Below, in pieces: positions 14,559-19,865 of a DNA stretch of 19,865 nt; the first letter of the stretch is position 1; every line of letters starts with the position of its first letter. The DNA comes from RXOA01 sp964547105 (GTDB taxonomy: Bacteria > Bipolaricaulota > Bipolaricaulia > UBA7950 > UBA9294). The notes under the pieces were generated by a model that saw only the letters and a program-made list of their open reading frames with translations, searched no databases and was not told where the DNA came from. The stretch covers positions 1 to 19,865 of the forward strand of contig CAZJLO010000034.1 in assembly GCA_964547105.1 (NCBI GenBank), given 5' to 3'. Both the position numbers and the translations under genes were made by a program.

Positions 14559-15212
14559 ATGCGGGAACTTCGATCCGAGCCGTATATCTGGGTGACGTGG
14601 CTGACGAAACTCCTTGCCGGCGAAAGCATGTGCGAGTGGTCGGCATGGTTTCGTTCGCACCACAAGGATTACGACAAAATCCCTGTCACCTTTGACCTCG
14701 CCAAGTGGACGATGGAACACGGCGAGCTTGTCAATAGCCGGCGCGAGCAACTCCGGAAAGAAGGCTACGACGTCTACATCGAGGATGAAAACGCTTTCCG
14801 GAGGATTGGGAAAACAGGGATTGTCGTATCGGGGAAACCGGACATTCTCGCGATCCGTGACGGCGAGGGTATCATCGAGGACTGCAAGACCGGTCGGCCG
14901 AGGACTTCGGATCACCTCCAGGTCCTTGTGTACATGCTGCTGCTTCCGATCAACAATGACCGGTGCAGACAGGTCGCCCTATCGGGACGCGTTGCGTACC
15001 GAACGAGTGCTGTCGATATTCCGATGGGAGCATTGGATGATGCGTTCCGGGAGCGGTTTGTTGAGCTGGTCCATCGAGTTGGTGGGGATTCCCCCCTTGC
15101 GAAAGTGCCGCTTTGGTCGGAATGCCGCTGGTGCGATATCGGCCCGGCAGATTGTCTGTACCGTGTCACCGAGCCCCCGGAATCCGTGGAAGCGGAAACG
15201 GACCTGTTCTAG
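14559..15212 (+). CDS. Cas4-like PD-(D/E)XK nuclease with 4Fe-4S cysteines, stand-alone
   Basis: This 217-residue protein has the nuclease core of the RecB/Cas4 group: 'SGKPDILAI' (Asp95), 'IIEDCKTGRP' (Asp108 and Lys110) and 'HLQVLVY' (Gln121, Tyr125), with His54 in 'MEHGELV' upstream. Four Cys flank the core: Cys25, then Cys189, Cys192 and Cys199. This is the Cas4/AddB arrangement that holds a 4Fe-4S cluster. The ATG at 14559 has GGAGG four bases upstream. There are no cas genes and no CRISPR repeats in the window, so this is a solo Cas4-like nuclease rather than an adaptation protein. It probably cuts single-stranded DNA ends. It ends about 40 bases before a new promoter, followed by an Nfu-type Fe-S scaffold gene. 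Confidence 0.85.
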   Translation: MRELRSEPYIWVTWLTKLLAGESMCEWSAWFRSHHKDYDKIPVTFDLAKWTMEHGELVNSRREQLRKEGYDVYIEDENAFRRIGKTGIVVSGKPDILAIRDGEGIIEDCKTGRPRTSDHLQVLVYMLLLPINNDRCRQVALSGRVAYRTSAVDIPMGALDDAFRERFVELVHRVGGDSPLAKVPLWSECRWCDIGPADCLYRVTEPPESVEAETDLF

Positions 15213-15252
15213 AGGAATGTGACAACCAGGCACGGAGGCTTTGCCCGACCCC

Positions 15253-15282
15253 TTGACACAGCTCGGACAGATAGCGTATAGA
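15253..15282 (+). promoter_or_regulatory. Housekeeping-type promoter upstream of the nfu gene
   Basis: A perfect -35 TTGACA (15253-15258), an 18-bp spacer and a -10-like TATAGA (15277-15282) predict initiation near 15289, the first base of the next hairpin. It probably drives the Nfu-type gene through a leader of about 290 bases, or a very short RNA. Confidence 0.6.
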
Positions 15283-15288
15283 TACTGT

Positions 15289-15317
15289 AACGCGGCTTGC
15301 GGCCGCGTTTTCTTTTT
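15289..15317 (+). terminator. Rho-independent terminator
   Basis: AACGCGGC (15289-15296) pairs perfectly with GCCGCGTT (15302-15309) around the loop TTGCG, and the run TTTTCTTTTT follows directly. It would end transcription coming from the Cas4-like gene. It starts where the adjacent promoter should initiate, so its effect on the downstream transcript is an open question. Confidence 0.85.
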
Positions 15318-15578
15318 GTCGCTTGTCGCATACCTTCTCACGCCGACCATCTCCAAACGGTCAGGGGATTTGTGTAGGTGTGGCCTCGATCCGTGAGTCC
15401 GGCGAGATGAGCGAGTATCCTCTCTGAAACCGACGGCGCCGTTTGAGGCGCAGAGGTGGATCTCCCAGGCGGCTGCAGTCTGGGCGTCAGTTGCGAACAG
15501 GGCTTCGGGAAAACGTGGATCAAGGTTCCCGGGCAAAGATCCGGATTGGGCGGGCGAGACTCCGCCGATGGAGGAAAC
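15318..15578 (+). other. Long untranslated leader before the nfu gene
   Basis: No gene is supported here. Several local inverted repeats suggest structure: GACC...GGTC near 15340-15361, the palindrome ACGGCGCCGT near 15433, GGGAA...TTCCC near 15508-15532, and GGCGG...CCGCC just before the nfu SD site. I looked for common riboswitch landmarks and recognised none. It could be a plain leader, a structured regulatory RNA or a small RNA. Confidence 0.35.
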
Positions 15579-15803
15579 ATGATCAAGGAAGATGTTCAGA
15601 ATGCCCTTGAAGATATCCGGCCGGCCCTGCAGGCCGACGGCGGCGATGTGGAGCTTGTCGAGGTGACCGAACAAGGCGTGGTCCGTGTGCGACTACAGGG
15701 CGCCTGCAACGGATGCCCGATGGCGGCGATGACGTTGAAAGATGGGATTGAACGCACCCTCAAGCAGCAAGTTCCAGGTGTCACCGAGGTTGAGTCCGTC
15801 TAA
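15579..15803 (+). CDS. NifU C-terminal-domain (Nfu-type) Fe-S scaffold protein
   Basis: This 74-residue protein is the stand-alone Nfu domain. It opens 'MIKEDVQNALEDIRPALQADGGDVELV' in the usual way, and the cluster-binding CxxC is Cys43-Cys46 in 'GACNGCPMA'. Nfu proteins carry or deliver 4Fe-4S clusters to apoproteins in the cytoplasm. The ATG at 15579 follows GGAGG at four bases; longer upstream open frame is rejected. The gene lies downstream of a Cas4-like nuclease and an Fe-S flavoprotein, both likely cluster clients, but a direct link is inference. A thioesterase gene follows after 154 bp, in which I see no structure. Confidence 0.95.
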   Translation: MIKEDVQNALEDIRPALQADGGDVELVEVTEQGVVRVRLQGACNGCPMAAMTLKDGIERTLKQQVPGVTEVESV

Positions 15804-15957
15804 TTGCCCCGTGGATTGCGTCACGCCGTTGTTGAGGGCGGGAGTGTGATCGCACGGTCTCGCGACGGTCGCCACTCACGGTGCATCTCAGATTCCGCTT
15901 ACGAGGGTCGATCGCGCCGGAAGGATTTCTTGAGCAACGGGGTTTGAGGAGAAGCCG

Positions 15958-16377
15958 ATGCGGAAAGCGATGATCGACATCCCGATTCGGGCGTCGGACA
16001 TCGACTTCTCCGGCAGGGCAAGCAGTCTCGCGTTCACACGATGGCTGGAAGCCGCGCGCGTCAAGATGCTGGACGCGGCCGGAACTCCGATCGACGCCTT
16101 GATGAAGCAAGGGCACCTTGCTGCGGTGCTGCGGACCGAGATTTTCTATCATCATCCGGTTGGTTTGGAGGATACGCTTCGTGCGGAGGCGTGGATCGAC
16201 GAATTGCGGGGTGCAAGGTATCGGATGGCGTTCCGGTTCATCGTAGGCACAACCATCGTCGCGTCCGGAACCCAGGACGGGGCATTGCTTTGTTCGGAGA
16301 CGCTACGCCCCGTACGCATGCCGCAATCGGTTCGTGGATGCTTGCTCCCGTTCACGGCAGGAGCGGGAGCCGGTTGA
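15958..16377 (+). CDS. Hotdog-fold acyl-CoA thioesterase (4HBT family)
   Basis: This 139-residue cytoplasmic protein resembles the 4-hydroxybenzoyl-CoA thioesterase / YbgC type, which hydrolyses acyl-CoA or acyl-carrier thioesters. The first strand ends in 'ASDIDFSGRAS', with Asp16 at the usual catalytic position where many relatives read 'DxDxxGHVN'. The helix 'AFTRWLEAARVKMLDAAG' carries Glu31. A later strand pair, 'RYRMAFRFIVGTTIVASGTQ', completes the fold. The ATG at 15958 follows GAGGAG. No neighbouring gene points to a particular acyl substrate. Confidence 0.85.
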   Translation: MRKAMIDIPIRASDIDFSGRASSLAFTRWLEAARVKMLDAAGTPIDALMKQGHLAAVLRTEIFYHHPVGLEDTLRAEAWIDELRGARYRMAFRFIVGTTIVASGTQDGALLCSETLRPVRMPQSVRGCLLPFTAGAGAG

Positions 16378-16437
16378 CGGTTGAGCGTCACGACGGAGAT
16401 CGCAAGGTGATCCTCCGAGAGGCTTCCGGAAAGTCGC

Positions 16438-17222
16438 TCAAGCGAGATCGGTGAGTCTCCTCAGCTGTTCCATCGCAGGCACAGGTTTGTGGAGACGGGC
16501 GGTGAGCAGGTCTTCGTCTAGTCGATCTCCAGGAAGCAGCAAGGCAATGGGGCGAATCGGCACCCGACCCGGCGACCGGAACGATTGCCGCACGAATCCG
16601 CACGCGGCGATGCGACCAAATGATTCGCGGATCCCCGTTCTCGCACGTCTCTTGGGTCGCGAACCCGGCAATCCAGTGCCTGTTGACATTGGTCCGCATT
16701 CGACGCGTTGCCGCGTTTTCGAGACAGGTGATCTCCGAGTCTCCCTCGTGCCGGTCAGATGGTGGAGCCCTGCCCCGGAAGAGGTGGGCTGCTTTGTCAG
16801 TGCGAAGCGCGCCCGCCACCGGACAGGCGAATTCTCCTGATCGAGGAGCGGAGCCACCGTTCGGATAAGGCGTGTGAGTTCCGAGTGGTCAGGGAATCCG
16901 CTGATGCCGCGAGCTTGAACATGCGGCGGCTGATCGTCAATCGATTCCGCGATGACGCCATCGATCCGCCGAGAGGCGATCCTCTCGCGCTGACCGTCCG
17001 ACATGTCGTGGATGATCCATTCTGCCAGGCAAAACACACGAGCAACGGATTGCATCTTGGCGGGGTGAACGCTGTCTATCTCCGCGACGGACAGCCTGAG
17101 TGCGTGACAGACCTGCGGCTCTCCTCCATGCGACGAGTCCGGATCTGAGCGGATGTCTCCGTGCCGGCCACCTGAACAGTGCAAGGATTCGCAATGCTCG
17201 CGGATGGGACGGCGGTGCCTAC
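16438..17222 (-). other. Unassigned stretch with long antiparallel open frames
   Basis: No gene can be called with confidence between the thioesterase and the acetyltransferase, but the stretch is not random. A minus-strand frame is open from 17367 to a TGA at 16438, of which 785 bases lie outside the acetyltransferase gene. Its end, 'PIALLLPGDRLDEDLLTARL', and a middle part near 17055-16900 ('VARVFCLAEWIIHDMSDGQ') look protein-like. The codon-aligned plus-strand frame is open at 16732-17148 and also looks plausible ('DPLALTVRHVVDD'). Neither has a start with an SD site and I recognise no family. It may be a decayed gene or an unusual one. Confidence 0.35.
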
Positions 17223-17810
17223 TCAGCCGCTCTCGTCGACCGGCCACTCCTCGGCAAGAACCGCGTAGCGAACGGTGTCGATCCACGCCTCCCCCGGCGT
17301 CATCGGAGGATGCGCTTTGACGAAGTGGGCTTCCTTGCGCATTCCCAGCCGCTCCATGACGGCCCACGATGCAGTGTTGGTGTAGATCGTTCCGGCGAAG
17401 ATGCGATGATCATTGTGCGTCGCAAACAGGTAGGCGATGAGCCCTCGCGCTGCTTCCGTGGCGAATCCGTGGCCACGGTAGTCGACTCCGATTGCCCAAC
17501 CGATCTCGCTTTGGCGGTTCCCGTTGCTGACCGAGGTCACCAGCCCGACTACGCGTTGATCCGCTTTCCGCTCGATTGCGAAATCGATGCAGGCGTGAGG
17601 CTCAAACAGGGTCAGCCGGTTCTGCTGGTTGACATACTCGGCCAGTCCCTCGATTTCGTGGGGGATATTCGGTGTCTCTGCAGCAACGGAAGGATGGCTA
17701 ACGACCGCGAGCAGATCGTCGACGTCGCTTGGCACGAATCGCCGGATCCGCAGGCGCCGAGTTTCGATCCCCTCCGGAGGCAGCTGGTGCACTCTCTCGC
17801 AGTCGCTCAA
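17223..17810 (-). CDS. GNAT N-acetyltransferase, RimJ/RimL-like
   Basis: This 195-residue enzyme of the acetyltransferase_3 group transfers acetyl from acetyl-CoA to an amine, often a protein N-terminus or an antibiotic. The N-terminal 'ETRRLRIRRFVPSDVDDLLAVV' is typical. Motif A is 'IGWAIGVDYRGHGFATEA' with the acetyl-CoA loop at residues 111-120, and 'TNTASWAVMERLGMRKEAHF' closes the fold. The start is TTG at 17810: AGGAG lies about seven bases upstream and no in-frame ATG lies nearby. The substrate is unknown, and the flanks offer no operon partner. Confidence 0.92.
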   Translation of the reverse strand: MSDCERVHQLPPEGIETRRLRIRRFVPSDVDDLLAVVSHPSVAAETPNIPHEIEGLAEYVNQQNRLTLFEPHACIDFAIERKADQRVVGLVTSVSNGNRQSEIGWAIGVDYRGHGFATEAARGLIAYLFATHNDHRIFAGTIYTNTASWAVMERLGMRKEAHFVKAHPPMTPGEAWIDTVRYAVLAEEWPVDESG

Positions 17811-18414
17811 GACGATTCTCCTCTTGTGCCTCTATCACCAATCGAAAACCACAGCAAACCCCGCGGATGAAGCGGCGAACTCCATGTGAGGGGCTTCGCT
17901 CGCAGTCCACGCGCGCCCATCCGCGGATCACCGATCGTCCGAGATCCAAGTGTGCCGTTGTCGGCGAGGAGCTTCTTTCTCATCTCAGACGCTGGGCTGA
18001 CCTGTATTCCAACGACGCAGGCAGCTCTGCCCGTTAGCGGAGCAGGACAACCGATCTAGTCTACCGGAATCCAGGCAAGTCGCACGGTTGACGACGCTTT
18101 CGCCGACCTGAACAGCATGCGTCTCCCGACGGCCAGCCGGCAGAGTCCGATCTCAAGAGACTGGGTGGAAGGGCGCTTGATGGCTCCTTCCGATCGATTG
18201 GCCTGCTTGGTCTCCGATGGGAACGCGGGATAGGAGAGCTTCAGGAAGCAAGTCGCTCTGATCTTCTGAAAGAGTTCATGGCGTACGTGGAGCGAATCAC
18301 GAAAAAACACCATCACAAAGGCGGAGAGCCGCGCCGGCAGAGATGTCATCGGTTCCCTTTGCGCTCTGGACGGATGGCCTTTCCGTGAACATCCCCTTGT
18401 CTAGACTGGGGGGT
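17811..18414. other. Unassigned stretch upstream of the diguanylate cyclase gene
   Basis: No confident gene lies in these 604 bases. A plus-strand frame is open from 18092 to 18388. It reads protein-like near its middle ('GELQEASRSDLLKEFMAYVERITKKH') but has no start codon before 18278. The same frame upstream is open to a stop at 18037, which could mean a decayed gene with internal stops. A minus-strand frame opposite it is listed separately. The last part should hold the promoter of the diguanylate cyclase gene. Confidence 0.35.
18056..18349 (-). CDS. Possible small hypothetical protein, 97 residues
   Basis: The frame starts at ATG 18349 with AAGGGA about five bases upstream and ends at TAG 18056. 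It begins 'MTSLPARLSAFVMVFFRDSL', moderately hydrophobic, then becomes basic and Ser/Arg-rich with no motif I know. It is codon-aligned opposite the plus-strand open frame 18092-18388, so one may be only a shadow of the other. It would be transcribed divergently from the diguanylate cyclase gene. Kept at low confidence. Confidence 0.25.
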   Translation of the reverse strand: MTSLPARLSAFVMVFFRDSLHVRHELFQKIRATCFLKLSYPAFPSETKQANRSEGAIKRPSTQSLEIGLCRLAVGRRMLFRSAKASSTVRLAWIPVD

Positions 18415-19865
18415 ATGTGGCGAATCGGTCTTCAAGGGGAACTTCGCTTCGGAGCGTACGCGCTTCTGTTTTCACTTGTCTTCTGGCTTATCGACGCAAC
18501 GGTCGACACGCTGCTTATCTACGGTGGCCGCTACATAGATCTGTTGATCCTGCACGTGCCGGCGCACGAGCTATACGTGAGACTCCTTGTCACCACCGGG
18601 TTTCTCGCTTTCGCCGCGGTTGCGGCCGTCAATCGCAGACAGCAATCTCAATTGGTGCGCAGCCTTCACGACAGCCATCTTCGACTGGAGAGTCTATTCG
18701 AGGATTCCCCGCTTCCGATGTGGGAGGATGATTGGTCGAACGTCGCCGAAGGGCTCCGGGCCCTTCAAGCTCAAGGGGTTTCTGACTTCCGAACGTACTT
18801 CGATGATCACCCGGAGGAAGTGGAATCATTCATTCAGAGAGTGCGAATTGTCGACGTCAATCGAGCCACGCTTGAGCTTCACGGCGCCGGTGACAAGCGG
18901 GTTCTCATGGAAGGACTTGCCAACGTGTTTACGGAACATGCCAAGGAGACGTTCAAGGAAGAGTTGATCGCCATCGGGAGAGGTGAGACACGGTTTCACG
19001 CCGAGACGGTCCATCGGACTGTGTCAGGCGAGCTTCGAGAGATTGATCTCACCCTCCAGGTGGCGCTTGGTCACGAGAAGGATCTGGCCCGAATTATCGT
19101 TTCGACGCTGTCAATCGCAGACCGGAAAGCAGCGGAGCGTGCGCTCGTCGAACGTGAAGAGCTGTATCGCGATCTGTTCGAGAACGCAAGCGATCTGATT
19201 CAGAGCGTTACGGTCGATGGGAGGTTCCTTTTTTGTGAATCCCGCCTGGTATCGCACGTTGAAATACTCCCCGGAGGACCTCGGATCGCTCAGGCTTCTC
19301 GATATCATCCATCCCGATGAACGGGATCATTGCGAAGGACTCTTCCACAAGATCCTACGGTGCGAGGATGTTGGGGTCATTGTCACCCGGTTCGTTGCCA
19401 AGGATGGGCGAGTTGTCGCTGTGGAAGGAAGCGTCAGCTGCCGGCTGGAGGGAGACAAGCCGATCTCCACCCGGGCGGTGTTTCGGGATGTGACGGAGCG
19501 CAAGGAGTACGAGCAGCAACTCACCTACATGGCGCGACACGACTCGCTGACCGGTGCGTTCAACCGCCACTCGATGAACGAGATACTCGATTTGGAGGGG
19601 CGTCGGGCGCGGAGGTATGGCCATCCGGTCGGTCTGCTGATGATCGATGTCGATCGGTTCAAGGAGATTAACGATCGGTTTGGGCACCAGCTTGGTGATC
19701 GCGTGCTTGAAGCAATCGGCGCTCTTCTGCAGCAGGAAGTTCGGTCGACCGACTTTGTCATCCGCTACGGCGGCGATGAGTTCCTTATTGTGTTGCCGGA
19801 GACCAACGGCGAGACGGAGGCGGTGCGCGACCGAATCCAACGCGCGGTGAATCATCGCAACACAA
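18415..19865 (+). CDS. Membrane PAS-PAS-GGDEF diguanylate cyclase, frameshifted and partial
   Basis: The gene encodes a c-di-GMP synthase but is split. From ATG 18415 it gives two hydrophobic segments (about residues 12-36 and 56-75) with 'HELYVRLLV' between them, as in many membrane sensor kinases. A PAS-like region (about 85-215) and the start of a second PAS domain (from about 243) follow. At 19229-19234 a six-T run throws the frame; read as five T it continues 'FVNPAWYRTLKYSPEDL', then a GGDEF domain with 'LTGAFNRHSM', 'IDVDRFKEINDRFGH' and intact 'YGGDEF'. An inhibitory-site RxxD ('RSTD') precedes GGDEF by five residues. As given, translation stops at 19320, without GGDEF. The second frame is open from 19229 to the window edge. 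An in-frame ATG at 18343 is less likely: the membrane domain begins after 18415. Confidence 0.85.
19229..19234 (+). repeat. T6 run causing the frameshift in the GGDEF gene
   Basis: The sequence CC-TTTTTT-GTG sits in the second PAS domain. Five T would join 'DGRFLF' to 'VNPAWY' in frame; six T lead to a stop at 19320. Possible causes are a sequencing error, a recent mutation, phase variation or transcriptional slippage. Confidence 0.85.

Noticed and set aside
14979..15674. 231-codon minus-strand open frame
   Set aside because: It runs across the terminator, promoter and parts of two well-supported plus-strand genes, with no start signal.
16374..16454. Tiny frame starting with a TTG that overlaps the thioesterase stop
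   Set aside because: Only 26 residues, no SD site, no motif; more likely chance.
1..19865. CRISPR array, expected because of the Cas4-like nuclease
   Set aside because: No regularly spaced direct repeats were found in any intergenic stretch.

Overview
The window is about 20 kb of dense bacterial chromosome with moderately high GC. It contains no tRNA, rRNA, insertion sequence, prophage or CRISPR array that I can see. The gene content suggests an anaerobe or microaerophile that defends itself against oxygen: a PerR-type regulator, rubrerythrin, ferritin, a flavin reductase, an Fe-S flavoprotein and an Fe-S nuclease. I cannot place the phylum from sequence alone. A deep-branching anaerobic lineage such as Bipolaricaulota is only a guess. 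Most genes start with ATG, GTG or TTG behind a purine-rich Shine-Dalgarno (SD) site. perR, and perhaps the last gene, instead look leaderless.

Layout. (1) Positions 3059 down to 1, minus strand: a compact peroxide/iron operon, perR - mutM - rubrerythrin - ferritin - flavin reductase - probable rubredoxin, the last cut by the window edge. A PerR-box-like palindrome overlaps the -10 element and ends at the perR start codon, so autoregulation of the whole operon is likely. (2) 5467-3293, minus: tex. (3) 5687-7362, plus: two exported cysteine-rich proteins, a TatT-like protein with an unusual Cys cluster and a nine-Cys protein of unknown family, separated by mutually exclusive hairpins. (4) 9482-7465, minus: an ECF sigma factor, a small ORF, and a 405-residue protein built of four ~81-residue repeats plus GNVN motifs. 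This looks like an undescribed sigma-linked module. (5) 11726-9858, minus: recQ.

(6) 12010-16377, plus: a C45-like Ntn hydrolase, an Fe-S flavoprotein, a stand-alone Cas4-like 4Fe-4S nuclease, then a terminator/promoter junction, an Nfu-type Fe-S scaffold and a hotdog thioesterase. (7) 16378-17222: no confident gene, only long antiparallel open frames. (8) 17810-17223, minus: a GNAT acetyltransferase with a TTG start. (9) 17811-18414: mostly unassigned. (10) 18415 to the end, plus: a membrane PAS-GGDEF diguanylate cyclase, broken by one extra T in a T6 run and cut by the window edge.

Functionally, region 1 removes peroxide (rubrerythrin, probably fed by flavin reductase and rubredoxin), stores iron (ferritin) and repairs oxidised guanine (MutM) under one peroxide sensor. 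Region 6 brings together three proteins that carry or build Fe-S clusters. The best candidates for something undescribed are the sigma-factor/repeat-protein module and the exported cysteine-rich pair.
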